DNA of 64,000 bases from Ensifer oleiphilus (GCF_013371465.1 NZ_JABWDU010000002.1:1033666-1097665), one strand, 5' to 3'. Numbered from the stretch's first letter, positions 1 through 8,828 are shown. Notes: generated by a model from the letters alone, not told the origin. A program made the numbers and translations.

Positions 1-108
1 AAATCGTCCCGATCCCTGCAAAACACGCCCACAGGTGCATGCTCCCCCTTTCCCAACTCCCGGTTTTTGCGCAAGGTGCGCCGACGGAGAGAATAAAGGG
101 GACCCCGA

Positions 109-1347
109 ATGTACGAGTTCGCCATCGCCTGGGAATGGCTGGCCTTTGCCGTGCGCTGGTTGCACGTCATCACCGCCATCGCCTGGATCGGCTCATCGTT
201 CTATTTCATCGCGCTCGACCTCGGCCTGGTCAAGCGTGATCATCTGCCCGTTGGCGCCTATGGCGAGGAATGGCAGGTGCATGGCGGCGGTTTCTACCAC
301 ATCCGGAAATATCTGGTGGCCCCCGCGTCGATGCCGGAGCATCTCACCTGGTTCAAATGGGAATCCTACGTCACGTGGCTGTCGGGCTTCGCCATGCTCT
401 GTCTGGTCTATTACGGCGGCGCCGATCTTTTCCTGATCGACCGCCATGTGCTCGACATCTCCGCGACTACGGCAATCCTGATCTCGCTCGCCTCGCTCGG
501 CATCGGCTGGATCTTCTATGACCTGCTGTGCAAGTCGCCGCTCGGCAAGAACACCTGGGGCCTGATGGCGCTTCTCTACGTGGCGCTGGTGATCATGGCC
601 TGGGGCTATACGCAGGTCTTCACCGGCCGCGCCGCCTTCCTGCATCTGGGCGCCTTCACGGCCACGATGATGTCGGCCAACGTCTTCTTCCTCATCATCC
701 CCAACCAGAAGATCGTCGTTGCCGACCTGATCGCCGGCCGCACGCCGGACCCGAAGCTCGGCGCCCAGGCCAAGCAGCGCTCGCTGCACAACAACTACCT
801 GACCCTGCCGGTCATCTTCTTCATGCTGTCGAACCACTATCCGCTGGCCTTTGCCACCGCCTTCAACTGGATCATCGCAGCACTCGTCTTCCTGATGGGC
901 GTCACCATCCGCCACTGGTTCAACACCACCCATGCGCGCAAGGGCAGGCCCACCTGGACCTGGCTCGCCACCGTGCTGATCTTCATCCTGATCATGTGGC
1001 TGTCGACGGTGCCGAAGGTGCTGACCGGCGAGGAGAAGGCCGAGGTCGCACCGGTCTTTGCCCGGTTTGCGCAGAATGCGCACTTCCCCGCCGTCAAGGA
1101 CGCGATCTCGACCCGATGCTCCATGTGCCATGCGGCCGAGCCGGTCTATGAAGGCATCGTGCGTGCCCCAAAGGGCGTGGTGCTGGAAAGCGATCAGGAG
1201 ATTGCCGCCCACGCGCGAGAAATCTATATCCAGGCGGGGCGCAGCCATGCCATGCCGCCCGGCAACATAACAGACATGACGACGGACGAGCGCCAGCTGC
1301 TGGCAGCCTGGTTCGAAAGCGCCGTCGAGGAAGGCAAGACACAATGA
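109..1347 (+). CDS. puuD: Membrane-bound urate hydroxylase with C-terminal cytochrome c domain
   Basis: A 412-residue protein. The N-terminal part (about residues 1-310) is an eight- or nine-helix membrane domain of the urate oxidase N-terminal family (formerly DUF989). The C-terminal part is a soluble cytochrome c domain with the haem motif CSMCH at about residue 338 and a later Met-containing segment (HAMPPG) that can supply the axial ligand. PuuD oxidises urate to 5-hydroxyisourate at the inner membrane and passes electrons to the respiratory chain, replacing soluble uricase. The ATG at 109 follows a strong AAAGGGGA ribosome site. The stop codon overlaps the guaD start (ATGA), so the two are co-translated. 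The product feeds UraH, encoded about 4 kb away on the other strand. Confidence 0.93.
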   Translation: MYEFAIAWEWLAFAVRWLHVITAIAWIGSSFYFIALDLGLVKRDHLPVGAYGEEWQVHGGGFYHIRKYLVAPASMPEHLTWFKWESYVTWLSGFAMLCLVYYGGADLFLIDRHVLDISATTAILISLASLGIGWIFYDLLCKSPLGKNTWGLMALLYVALVIMAWGYTQVFTGRAAFLHLGAFTATMMSANVFFLIIPNQKIVVADLIAGRTPDPKLGAQAKQRSLHNNYLTLPVIFFMLSNHYPLAFATAFNWIIAALVFLMGVTIRHWFNTTHARKGRPTWTWLATVLIFILIMWLSTVPKVLTGEEKAEVAPVFARFAQNAHFPAVKDAISTRCSMCHAAEPVYEGIVRAPKGVVLESDQEIAAHAREIYIQAGRSHAMPPGNITDMTTDERQLLAAWFESAVEEGKTQ

Positions 1348-2660
1348 CATCGACGCTCATCCGCGGCCGCCTCCTGAGCTTTCATCGCGCGCCCTTCGCC
1401 ATCGACGACAGCGCCGCCTATGCTTATGAGACGGATGGCGCATTGCTGGTCGAGAACGGCGTGATCGTGGCGTCGGGTACCTATGCGGCCATCAAGGCCG
1501 GGGCTGCGGATGATGTCGTCGAGATCGATCACCGTCCGCATCTGATCGTGCCCGGTTTCATCGACACGCACCTGCATTTCCCGCAGATGCAGGTGATGGC
1601 CTCCTATGCCGCCAACCTCCTGGAATGGCTGAACACCTACACCTTCCCGGAGGAATGCCGCTTCGTCGAGACCGCCCATGCCGAGCGGATTGCCAGCCGC
1701 TTCTTCGACGAGATGGTTCGCCACGGCACGACCACGGCGGCAGCCTATTGCTCGGTCCACAAGGCATCGGTCGATGCCTTCTTCGCCGAAGCACTGCGCC
1801 GCGACATGCGCATGATCGCCGGCAAGGTGATGATGGACCGCAATGCCCCGCAAGGCCTGCTCGACACGCCTGAGATGAGCTATGACGAGACCCGCGCGGT
1901 GATCCGGGAGTGGCACGGAAAGGGCCGCAACCATGTGGCCATCACCCCGCGTTTTGCCATTACCTCGACGCCCGAGCAGATGGACGTTGCCAGGTCGCTG
2001 GTGCACGAGTTCCCCGACCTGCACGTCCAGACGCATCTTTCCGAAAACCGCGACGAGATCGCCTTCACCTGCGAACTCTACCCGGAAGCCGTCGACTACA
2101 CCGATGTCTACGCCCGTTATGGCCTGCTCGGCCCCAAAAGCCTGTTCGGCCATTGCATTCATCTGTCCGAGCGCGAGGCAGATGCGATGAGCGAGACCGG
2201 CTCGGTCGCGGTCTTCTGCCCAACGTCCAATCTTTTCCTCGGCTCCGGCCTCTTCCCGTTGCGGGCGCTCAACCGGCGCGACAAGCCGGTGCGCACTTCG
2301 GTCGCCTCCGATATCGGCGGCGGCACCAGCTATTCCATGCTGAAGACGCTCGACGAGGCCTACAAGATCCTGCAGCTGCAGGGCGAGCGGCTGAACCCAT
2401 TCGACAGCTTCTTCATGATGACCCGCGGCAATGCCGAGGCGCTCTCCCTTGTCGACAAGATCGGCACGCTCGAGGCCGGCACCGATGCCGATTTCATCGT
2501 GCTCGACATGGCGGCAACGCCGGCAATGGCGCTACGCGCCGAAGTGGTCACCTCGCTTGCCGACGAGCTTTTCCTCTTGCAGACCATGGGCGACGACCGT
2601 TCTATCGTCGAGACTTATGTCGCGGGAAAACCGGCCAAGTCGGCGCTCGCCGCCGCCTGA
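1344..2660 (+). CDS. guaD: Guanine deaminase
   Basis: A 438-residue amidohydrolase-superfamily protein that hydrolyses guanine to xanthine and ammonia. The metal motif HLH sits in FIDTHLHFPQ at about residue 73, a later metal His in GHCIHLSE at about 270, and the catalytic Asp in SDIGGG at about 320. The segment NTYTFPEE shortly after the HLH motif is typical of guanine deaminases rather than of chlorohydrolases. The ORF starts inside the puuD stop (ATGA overlap), so the two form one operon feeding guanine into urate breakdown. Xanthine dehydrogenase, needed between the two activities, is not in the window. Confidence 0.92.
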   Translation: MTSTLIRGRLLSFHRAPFAIDDSAAYAYETDGALLVENGVIVASGTYAAIKAGAADDVVEIDHRPHLIVPGFIDTHLHFPQMQVMASYAANLLEWLNTYTFPEECRFVETAHAERIASRFFDEMVRHGTTTAAAYCSVHKASVDAFFAEALRRDMRMIAGKVMMDRNAPQGLLDTPEMSYDETRAVIREWHGKGRNHVAITPRFAITSTPEQMDVARSLVHEFPDLHVQTHLSENRDEIAFTCELYPEAVDYTDVYARYGLLGPKSLFGHCIHLSEREADAMSETGSVAVFCPTSNLFLGSGLFPLRALNRRDKPVRTSVASDIGGGTSYSMLKTLDEAYKILQLQGERLNPFDSFFMMTRGNAEALSLVDKIGTLEAGTDADFIVLDMAATPAMALRAEVVTSLADELFLLQTMGDDRSIVETYVAGKPAKSALAAA

Positions 2661-2675
2661 TTTCCGGGCAAAACA

Positions 2676-2702
2676 AAAGAGGTAAAAAAAATTGACCTCT
2701 TT
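2676..2702. repeat. Inverted repeat between guaD and lldD
   Basis: Arms AAAGAGGT (2676-2683) and ACCTCTTT (2695-2702) flank an A-rich 11-base spacer. It lies 16 bases after the guaD stop and about 130 bases before the lldD start. A promoter-like TTGACC begins inside the right half (2692). It could be an operator for lldD (such genes are often under GntR-type control) or a weak terminator of guaD; the sequence does not decide. Confidence 0.35.
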
Positions 2703-2829
2703 GCTCCAGCGCTATTAACAAGCCTTCGGCAAACATGGTAAGGGCTGTGAAGTCAGTCCTGGAGCAGGCATGCGCGGTTTTTATCGACGACCTGCTCTGA
2801 CCCCTGAGTTTCAGATGAAGGCCGTTTCC

Positions 2830-3966
2830 ATGACGCAAATCCTCGAAATCAGCGACCTCAAGGCGCTCGCCAAGCGCCGCGTCCCGAAGCTCTTCTTCGA
2901 TTATGCCGACAGCGGCGCCTGGACCGAGGGCACCTATCGCGCCAACGAGGCAGATTTTGCAAAAGTGAAGCTGCGCCAGCGGGTGCTGGTCGACATGACC
3001 AACCGCTCGCTCGAAACGACGATGATCGGCCAGAAGGTGTCAATGCCTGTGGCGTTGGCGCCGACGGGTCTGACCGGCATGCAACACGCCGACGGCGAGA
3101 TGCTGGCAGCCCAGGCGGCGGAAGCCTTCGGCGTTCCCTTCACGCTGTCGACCATGAGCATCTGCTCGATCGAGGATGTCGCCTCGGTCACGACCAAGCC
3201 CTTCTGGTTCCAGCTCTACGTCATGCGCGAGCGCGAATTCGTGCTCAACCTGATCGACCGCGCCAAGGCGGCCAAGTGCTCGGCGCTGGTGCTGACGCTC
3301 GACCTGCAGATCCTCGGCCAGCGCCACAAGGACCTGCGCAACAGCCTGTCGGCCCCGCCGAAGCTGACCCCCAAGCATCTCTGGCAGATGGCGACGCGTC
3401 CCGGCTGGTGCATGAAGATGCTCGGCACCAATCGCCGCACCTTCCGCAACATCGTGGGCCACGCCAAAAGCGTCACCGACCTCTCCTCGCTCGGCGCCTG
3501 GACGGCCGAACAGTTCGATCCGCAGCTTTCCTGGAAGGACGTCGAGTGGATCAAGGAGCGCTGGGGCGGTCCGCTGATCCTCAAGGGCATTCTCGATGCG
3601 GAAGACGCCAAGATGGCGGCTGCGACCGGCGCCGACGCGATCATCGTCTCCAACCACGGCGGCCGCCAGCTCGACGGCGCCCATTCCTCGATCAGCATGC
3701 TGCCGCGCATCGTCGATGCGGTCGGCCACCAGATCGAGGTGCACATCGACGGCGGCATCCGCTCCGGCCAGGACGTGCTGAAGGCTGTGGCCATGGGCGC
3801 CAAAGGCACCTATATCGGCCGCCCCTTCCTCTATGGCCTCGGCGCCATGGGCAAGGAAGGCGTGACCAAGACGCTGGAAATCATCCGTAAGGAGATGGAC
3901 ATCACCATGGCGCTCTGCGGCAAGCGCGATATCAACAATGTCAACCGCGACATCCTTGCGGATTGA
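2830..3966 (+). CDS. lldD: FMN-dependent L-lactate dehydrogenase (alpha-hydroxy-acid dehydrogenase)
   Basis: A 378-residue FMN-dependent alpha-hydroxy-acid dehydrogenase. The flavin and substrate motif SNHGGRQLDGA, with its catalytic His and substrate-binding Arg, is at about residue 273; the C-terminal phosphate-binding stretch HIDGGIRSGQDVLKA follows. This family oxidises L-lactate to pyruvate and passes electrons to quinones at the inner membrane. I chose the ATG at 2830 because family members begin near MTQILEISDLKALAKRRVPK; in-frame ATGs at 2770 and 2815 would add non-conserved residues. It appears to be a single-gene unit. A related substrate such as glycolate or mandelate cannot be excluded, but the length and motifs fit LldD best. 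Confidence 0.88.
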   Translation: MTQILEISDLKALAKRRVPKLFFDYADSGAWTEGTYRANEADFAKVKLRQRVLVDMTNRSLETTMIGQKVSMPVALAPTGLTGMQHADGEMLAAQAAEAFGVPFTLSTMSICSIEDVASVTTKPFWFQLYVMREREFVLNLIDRAKAAKCSALVLTLDLQILGQRHKDLRNSLSAPPKLTPKHLWQMATRPGWCMKMLGTNRRTFRNIVGHAKSVTDLSSLGAWTAEQFDPQLSWKDVEWIKERWGGPLILKGILDAEDAKMAAATGADAIIVSNHGGRQLDGAHSSISMLPRIVDAVGHQIEVHIDGGIRSGQDVLKAVAMGAKGTYIGRPFLYGLGAMGKEGVTKTLEIIRKEMDITMALCGKRDINNVNRDILAD

Positions 3967-3997
3967 TCGCCAGCCCAAGCAATCTGCATTTATCGCC

Positions 3998-4035
3998 CGG
4001 ATTGAGGGAAGGCTTCAGGGTCTTCTCTCAATCCG
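3998..4035. terminator. Hairpin downstream of lldD
   Basis: Arms CGGATTGAGGGAAG (3998-4011) and CTTCTCTCAATCCG (4022-4035) pair over 14 positions with one G-U pair and a ten-base loop. The hairpin starts 32 bases after the lldD stop and lies before the convergent hydrolase gene. There is no clear T-run, so it may end transcription inefficiently or protect the 3' end of the mRNA. Confidence 0.5.
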
Positions 4036-4098
4036 ATCTGCCCGGTTTGCCGCCTTGAAGCTCGGCGTCGGGCGAACGGTGTTCGCAACGGAGATTGC

Positions 4099-5100
4099 TT
4101 ACCGAACCTGCACGTCCAGGGTCTTGGTGAAAAAGGTTGCGATGTCGGCATTGATGACGCGATGAAGTGCTGCCCGATCGATCCCCGGAGGATCGGTGCA
4201 CAGCGCTGGCATGGCTTCGCGCATTTGCGGTGAGCACGGGGCAAGGAACGTGAAATGCCCGGCGTTCGGCAGGACCTCCACGCTGACTTTAGACGGCATG
4301 TCGCGCGCAAGTGCCAGGGCGTTGTCTTCTGGCGACAGTTCCTCATCCTTTTCCCCGACATAGACCGACATCGGCGCCGCCACGGATTTTAGCCCTTCCG
4401 TGGGGAAGATGACGCTGAGCGGTGCCAGCAAAACGAAGGATCGGATGCGCGCGTCGGCTGAAGCCCCAAGTTCGGCACCCTCCATCCCGATGCGCCCGCG
4501 CGCTTCGCAGACATGCCGATCATCGGAACGCTTCGCGCAATAGCCTTCGAGACGGGCAAGGTCTGGGTTGCCTCCCGCCAGGATCAACCCGGTGGTCCCG
4601 CCGGCCGAATACCCGACAAAGCCGATCCGCTCGCGGTCGATGTGCGGCTCGAGCGCGGGATCATCAAGCGTGGCGGAAAGGGCCGCCGAAATCTGCGTGG
4701 CGCGTCCGTAGATTGCGCCGGCCGTGCCGATCCGACTGGTATCTTGAAAATTATCGCCGACATGCGTGACACTGACGACCACATATCCCTGGCGCGCGAG
4801 GGACGAGGCAAGGTCGTGGTGGCCCCACATGCTTCCCATGCTGCCATGCGAGACCATGATCAAAGGGTAGCGGCCGTCGCCAATCGGTGCCGATCGGGAC
4901 GCATCGACCTGATAGGGTCCAATGCTGGTGACGTCCGTCCGGTCGGGACTTGGAAAGAACACCACCGCATCCATCGGCTTTCGTTCGACCGGATCGACAG
5001 CTTCGAGTTTCCTGACGCCAACGCCTTCGACAGGGCCGGCACTGGCAGCGGCACTGAAGAGAAGGACGAGGCACAGAGCGCACAGCAATCTGGAAAACAT
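4099..5100 (-). CDS. Secreted alpha/beta hydrolase (dienelactone hydrolase / PAF-acetylhydrolase-like)
   Basis: A 333-residue protein that starts with a signal peptide (Met, Arg at position 4, then a Leu/Ala-rich core ending SAAASA) at the ATG at 5100. Two in-frame codons farther upstream would spoil the signal. The mature part has an alpha/beta-hydrolase fold: the nucleophile elbow GYSAGG is near residue 160, an Asp candidate lies in VGEKDEE, and the terminal His is in NAGHFTFLAPC. Several Cys residues (about five) could form disulfides in the periplasm. The substrate cannot be predicted. It lies on the same strand as uraH but is separated from it by an AT-rich 98-base gap, so it is probably transcribed on its own. 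Confidence 0.8.
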   Translation of the reverse strand: MFSRLLCALCLVLLFSAAASAGPVEGVGVRKLEAVDPVERKPMDAVVFFPSPDRTDVTSIGPYQVDASRSAPIGDGRYPLIMVSHGSMGSMWGHHDLASSLARQGYVVVSVTHVGDNFQDTSRIGTAGAIYGRATQISAALSATLDDPALEPHIDRERIGFVGYSAGGTTGLILAGGNPDLARLEGYCAKRSDDRHVCEARGRIGMEGAELGASADARIRSFVLLAPLSVIFPTEGLKSVAAPMSVYVGEKDEELSPEDNALALARDMPSKVSVEVLPNAGHFTFLAPCSPQMREAMPALCTDPPGIDRAALHRVINADIATFFTKTLDVQVR

Positions 5101-5198
5101 ATCGCTTGGACCCAAATAAAGTAGCAATTAAGTTATTGAAAATAATATATTTTAAATATTAACCTTCGCGTCGCCACGAAGGCTCTCATGTTTCTATT
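5101..5198. promoter_or_regulatory. AT-rich gap between uraH and the hydrolase gene
   Basis: This stretch is far richer in A and T than its surroundings (bases 5125-5162 are almost all A/T). It contains a short hairpin, CCTTCG (5163-5168) with CGAAGG (5177-5182), followed on the - strand by an A/T-rich run. The simplest reading is a terminator for the - strand purine operon followed by the promoter of the downstream hydrolase gene. Confidence 0.4.
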
Positions 5199-5561
5199 TC
5201 AACTGCCGCGATAGGTCGAATAGCCGTAGGGCGAAAGCAGCAACGGCACATGGTAGTGGCTGGCGGGATCGGCGATGCCGAAGCGCAAGGGGATCAGGTC
5301 GAGAAAGGCCGGCTCCGGTAGCGCCGTGCCGATGCGGCGCAGATAGTCGCCCGCGTGAAAGATCAGCTCGTAATTGCCGGCCATGAACCCGGCGCCCTCC
5401 ACCATCGGGCCATCGACCCGCCCGTCGCTGTTGGTGTGGACGGTGCGGATCAGCTGCCGCTCCTCGCCCTCAAGCCAGAAGAGATCGATGCGCAGGCCTT
5501 CGGCCGGCTTGCCGAGCGCGGTGTCGAGGACATGGGTGGTCAGACGGCCGGTGCTGCTCAT
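5199..5561 (-). CDS. uraH: 5-hydroxyisourate hydrolase (transthyretin-like)
   Basis: A 120-residue transthyretin-related protein with the two family signatures: an N-terminal [14 protein letters not shown] with the catalytic His, and the C-terminal [19 protein letters not shown] ending in the diagnostic YRGS. It hydrolyses 5-hydroxyisourate, the product of PuuD, to OHCU. The start at 5561 gives [10 protein letters not shown], the normal family N-terminus; the reading frame stays open for 17 codons upstream without conserved residues. It is the last gene of the puuE-uraD-allA-uraH operon, 69 bases after allA. Confidence 0.93.
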   Translation of the reverse strand: MSSTGRLTTHVLDTALGKPAEGLRIDLFWLEGEERQLIRTVHTNSDGRVDGPMVEGAGFMAGNYELIFHAGDYLRRIGTALPEPAFLDLIPLRFGIADPASHYHVPLLLSPYGYSTYRGS

Positions 5562-5630
5562 CGCGTCTCTTCCTTCACGTAAGTTGCGCGGGATGCGGAC
5601 GGAAAACCGCACGCACTTTTCCTCGCCCCG

Positions 5631-6128
5631 CTAGATTGCGCTTTCGATGACGAAGGGCTCTTCGTAGAAATATTCTTCGAGATTGTTGCCCGGTCCCTCC
5701 CGGTCGACGACGATGAAGTCGCTGACGGTGCCCACCGTCATCAGCGGGTGATGCCAGACATTCCGGCCGTAATTGACACCCTGCCGACCATGAGCCCGGA
5801 AGACCCGCGGCTCACCCGGCTTGCCGCCCTCGTCCTCGGCAACGACGACCAGCCAGGGCCGATCGTCGAGCGGAGAGAAGCTCTGGCTGCCGAAAGGATG
5901 CCGCTCCATCATCGCGACCGTGTAGGGGAAAACCCGCGGCTGGCCGCGAAAGATGTTGACGATGACATTGGCGCCATCGCCGGTAACATCGGCGCGCGCC
6001 AGGCCATGGAAGCGTTCGGTGTTGCCACCGTTGATGTAACGCATCGATGCAGGGTCGGCCTCGATGACCGTGCCGAACGGGGCGAAAGCGTCCTGCGTCA
6101 GGGGTTCGATCGAAAGAAAACGCGACAT
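5631..6128 (-). CDS. allA: Ureidoglycolate lyase
   Basis: A 165-residue cupin-like AllA-family protein that splits (S)-ureidoglycolate into glyoxylate and urea. Family hallmarks are PLTQDAFAPFGTVIE at the N-terminus, NIFRGQPRVFPYTVAMMERHPFGSQ in the centre and GVNYGRNVWHHPL with the conserved His pair near residue 120. The start at 6128 (MSRFLSIEPL) is chosen over an open upstream extension. It lies 96 bases after uraD in the - strand purine operon. Its presence implies that allantoate is turned into ureidoglycolate by an allantoicase, or by an amidohydrolase route, encoded outside the window. Confidence 0.92.
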   Translation of the reverse strand: MSRFLSIEPLTQDAFAPFGTVIEADPASMRYINGGNTERFHGLARADVTGDGANVIVNIFRGQPRVFPYTVAMMERHPFGSQSFSPLDDRPWLVVVAEDEGGKPGEPRVFRAHGRQGVNYGRNVWHHPLMTVGTVSDFIVVDREGPGNNLEEYFYEEPFVIESAI

Positions 6129-6224
6129 CAGGCAATGACCCCGCGGCGGTTGTTGCCGGCGGTATTGGCGTGGTCCGGTTCGACTACCCTCCATGGCGAG
6201 GAGAGCAGAGTGCGAACGGGCAAG

Positions 6225-6728
6225 TCAGGCATTTTCGTCTCCTGGAAGCATGGATTGCAGCCGCAGACGAGCGATTTTCTCCACCTGCGCGCAGGCGGTC
6301 TCAAATTCCTCTTCGGTCGAATTGTCAATGCGTCTTTCGAACGCGGTGAGAATATCGTTCTTTGTCAGTCCCTTGACGGCGATGATGAAGGGAAAGCCGA
6401 ATTTCTGCGTATAGGCTTCATTTAACGCCGTGAAGCGGGCATGCTCCTCGGCTGAAAGCCGGTCAAGCCCGGCGGACGCCTGCTCCGCGGTCGAATCCGC
6501 CGTCAGCTTGCCGGCAATCGCCAGCTTGCCGGCAAGGTCCGGATGCGCCCGCAACACCGCCAGCCTCTCGCGCGGCAATCCGGCTCGAAAGGCCTGGCAA
6601 AGGGCCGAGTGCACATTGCCGGCTGAAAGTCCCGTGGCCGTCGCCCGGTCGTAAGCCCGTTCGGCAACCCAGGGAGAATGCTCGAACACGCCGCCGAAGC
6701 GGCTGACGAAGGCGTCGCGATCGGACAT
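6225..6728 (-). CDS. uraD: OHCU decarboxylase
   Basis: A 167-residue alpha-helical protein of the OHCU decarboxylase family that converts 2-oxo-4-hydroxy-4-carboxy-5-ureidoimidazoline stereospecifically to S-allantoin. Recognisable parts are the catalytic His region EHSPWVAERA near residue 17, HPDLAGKLA near 62, and the C-terminal NEAYTQKFGFPFIIAVKG, which is very strongly conserved. The start codon overlaps the puuE stop by one base (TGATG when read on the - strand), so it is translationally coupled to puuE. Confidence 0.94.
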   Translation of the reverse strand: MSDRDAFVSRFGGVFEHSPWVAERAYDRATATGLSAGNVHSALCQAFRAGLPRERLAVLRAHPDLAGKLAIAGKLTADSTAEQASAGLDRLSAEEHARFTALNEAYTQKFGFPFIIAVKGLTKNDILTAFERRIDNSTEEEFETACAQVEKIARLRLQSMLPGDENA

Positions 6729-7660
6729 CAGAGAGCCCCTTCCGGCTTGTGGTGTTCATACCAGTGGCGGGCGATATCGATGCGCCTGGGCACCCAGACC
6801 TTATCGTGCGACATGACGTAATCGATGAAACGCGCGAGAGCCGCAGCACGGCCAGGACGACCGACCAGACGGCAATGCAGGCCGATATTCATCATCTTGG
6901 CATCGCCTTCCCTGCCCTCCTCGTAGAGCACGTCGAACGTGTCCTTGAGATAGGTGAAGAACTGGTCGCCGGAGTTGAAACCCTGGTTCGTCGCAAAGCG
7001 CATGTCGTTGGCGTCGAGTGTGTAGGGGATGATCAGATGCGGCTTGTCGGCCGTCAAACCTGAAACCCAATAAGGCAGTTCGTCCGCATAGCTGTCGCTG
7101 GAATAGAGGAAACCGCCCTCTTCGAGAACGAGCTTCAGCGTGTTGTTCGAAGGCTTGCCCTGGTAAAGGCCGAGCGGACGCTCGCCGGTCAGTTCGGTGT
7201 GCAGGCGCACGACTTCGCGGATATGCTCGCGCTCCACCTCTTCGGGGAAATCCTTGTATTCAAGCCAGCGCAGTCCGTGGCTGGCAATCTCCCAACCGGC
7301 TTCCTTCATGGCGGCAACCGCTTCGGGATTGCGCGCCATCGCCTGCGTCACGCCATAGACCGTCAGCGGCACGTTGCGGCTGGTGAACATGCGCCAAAGC
7401 CGCCAGAAACCGGCGCGGGAACCGTATTCGTAGATCGATTCCATGTTGAGGTTGCGCTGGCCCTGCCAGGGCTGCGCGCCGACAATCTCCGACAGCAGGC
7501 TTTCCGACGCCGGGTCGCCATCGAGAATGCAGCTTTCGCCGCCCTCTTCGTAATTGAGCACGAACTGCACGGCGATACGCGCATCGCCCGGCCAGTTCGC
7601 CTTGGGCGGGTTGCGGCCATAGCCGACGAGATCGCGTGGATAGGTAGTCTCAGACATCAA
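6728..7660 (-). CDS. puuE: Allantoinase, polysaccharide-deacetylase type
   Basis: A 310-residue member of the PuuE family (polysaccharide deacetylase fold, unrelated to the metal-dependent AllB). It hydrolyses S-allantoin to allantoate. Typical stretches are YPRDLVGYGRNPPKANWPGDARIAVQ at the start, YGSRAGFWRLWRMF near residue 80, and GWEIASHGLRW near 122, with LHCRLVGRPGRAAAL toward the end. It is the first gene of the - strand purine operon; a second Met directly after the first is an equally possible start. The substrate comes from UraD, encoded immediately downstream. Confidence 0.93.
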   Translation of the reverse strand: MMSETTYPRDLVGYGRNPPKANWPGDARIAVQFVLNYEEGGESCILDGDPASESLLSEIVGAQPWQGQRNLNMESIYEYGSRAGFWRLWRMFTSRNVPLTVYGVTQAMARNPEAVAAMKEAGWEIASHGLRWLEYKDFPEEVEREHIREVVRLHTELTGERPLGLYQGKPSNNTLKLVLEEGGFLYSSDSYADELPYWVSGLTADKPHLIIPYTLDANDMRFATNQGFNSGDQFFTYLKDTFDVLYEEGREGDAKMMNIGLHCRLVGRPGRAAALARFIDYVMSHDKVWVPRRIDIARHWYEHHKPEGAL

Positions 7661-7747
7661 ATCACCCTTCGAATTTTCCGGAACGGTATCATTGCCGCCC
7701 GGATTGTCGAGACAAAATGACGTCAGTGCAGACGGTTAGCGGTTCGG

Positions 7748-8548
7748 TTAGCGACTGGCCATCAACGCGGCAACCATCCGCGACAAGGGAGGAACCGGGC
7801 TTGGCGCAAGCGTCGCCTCAGTGGCTGCCCGCTTGATCCGGTCGGCGCGTTTGGTCGCGGAAATCTTGCCGAGCGGGTGCTGCGAGTGAACCCGCATCGG
7901 CGCGCCGGATTCCTGCTCGACGAACAGCGCCAGGCTGCCGATCGTCAGTGGCGGCGCCAGACACGGTTCGAACAGATCGCGCAGCGGCGCCTCGATGCGG
8001 CGCATCGCGTCCTGATTGAGCGGCCCGGTCAGCATCATGTGAAAGCGATATTCGTCCATCACATGTGGATCGCCCCAACGATGCAGGTTTGAGAATTGCG
8101 GCGCCGTCAGCCGATCCGGGTCGGAGCGCTCGATCTCGTCTTCGCTGAGCGGCGCGCGGAACGCGTCGAACTCCTGGACGATGCTGGCGGCAAGCAGATG
8201 CATCGCCGTGCTCGGGATCTGCGGCATCAGCCCCCAGCACTGGCCAAGCCGGGCCACTTCCAACTTTTCGATTTCGAACGGCGTCTGGGCGCCGGCAAAG
8301 TGCATCAGCGCCTTGAGCAGCTGTGCCTCGTCCATATCGGGGTGGAGCCTGAAGGGCGACATCACCACCGCGTGAAAGCCGAAGCGGCGCGGAACGGCCG
8401 TGTGGAAAGCAATCTCGGATGCCGTCAATCCGCAGATCGACGGCAGTTCGGTAGGCTCGCCTGAGTAAACGTTGCGGCCGAGCCAGCTCGCGGCAACCGT
8501 TGAGAGCGGATCGGCCATCGGCGGCGTGAAACAAATGGCGTAACGCAT
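7748..8548 (-). CDS. DUF1045 protein, probable 2H phosphoesterase fold
   Basis: A 266-residue protein of the DUF1045 family, sometimes annotated as a putative phosphonate metabolism protein. It carries two H-x-hydrophobic motifs, FHAVVMSPF near residue 60 and FHMMLTGPL near residue 170, the signature pair of the 2H phosphoesterase superfamily, which acts on cyclic nucleotides or 2'-5' bonds. The ATG at 8548 is preferred over the one at 8554 because the GGAG site is seven bases from it. It lies directly upstream of puuE on the same strand with an 87-base gap. No phosphonate genes are nearby, so a role connected to purine breakdown is possible but unproven. Confidence 0.75.
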   Translation of the reverse strand: MRYAICFTPPMADPLSTVAASWLGRNVYSGEPTELPSICGLTASEIAFHTAVPRRFGFHAVVMSPFRLHPDMDEAQLLKALMHFAGAQTPFEIEKLEVARLGQCWGLMPQIPSTAMHLLAASIVQEFDAFRAPLSEDEIERSDPDRLTAPQFSNLHRWGDPHVMDEYRFHMMLTGPLNQDAMRRIEAPLRDLFEPCLAPPLTIGSLALFVEQESGAPMRVHSQHPLGKISATKRADRIKRAATEATLAPSPVPPLSRMVAALMASR

Positions 8549-8769
8549 GCGCATGCTCCGGAAATCCGTTCTGGCACTTGCCCGCTACAACCGATCTCGA
8601 TCGTCGCCAGGGCCGGCGCAGGTTCAAAACCTTGAGAGCTTCAACAATGCCTTCCCCGAGGAAACGCGACGCTCTACCGCCTGCGTCTTAGGTGATTTGC
8701 GTGACAGATTGACGAATTGGTCCGGGCATGGCTGGGGATCGCGCCCAAGGTTCTGAGCTGAACTATTTC

Positions 8770-8794
8770 GGAACCATCCCGGCCAACAGCCGTT
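8770..8794 (+). promoter_or_regulatory. EcfG/RpoE2-type general stress promoter
   Basis: GGAAC (8770-8774) and CGTT (8791-8794) are separated by exactly 16 bases, which matches the alphaproteobacterial EcfG-type sigma factor promoter (GGAAC-N16/17-CGTT). It lies 34 bases upstream of the GTG start of the PRC-barrel gene, so transcription would begin near 8801. Confidence 0.75.
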
Positions 8795-8828
8795 TCCTTG
8801 AGGTAGCAAACAACGATGGAGAAGAAGC

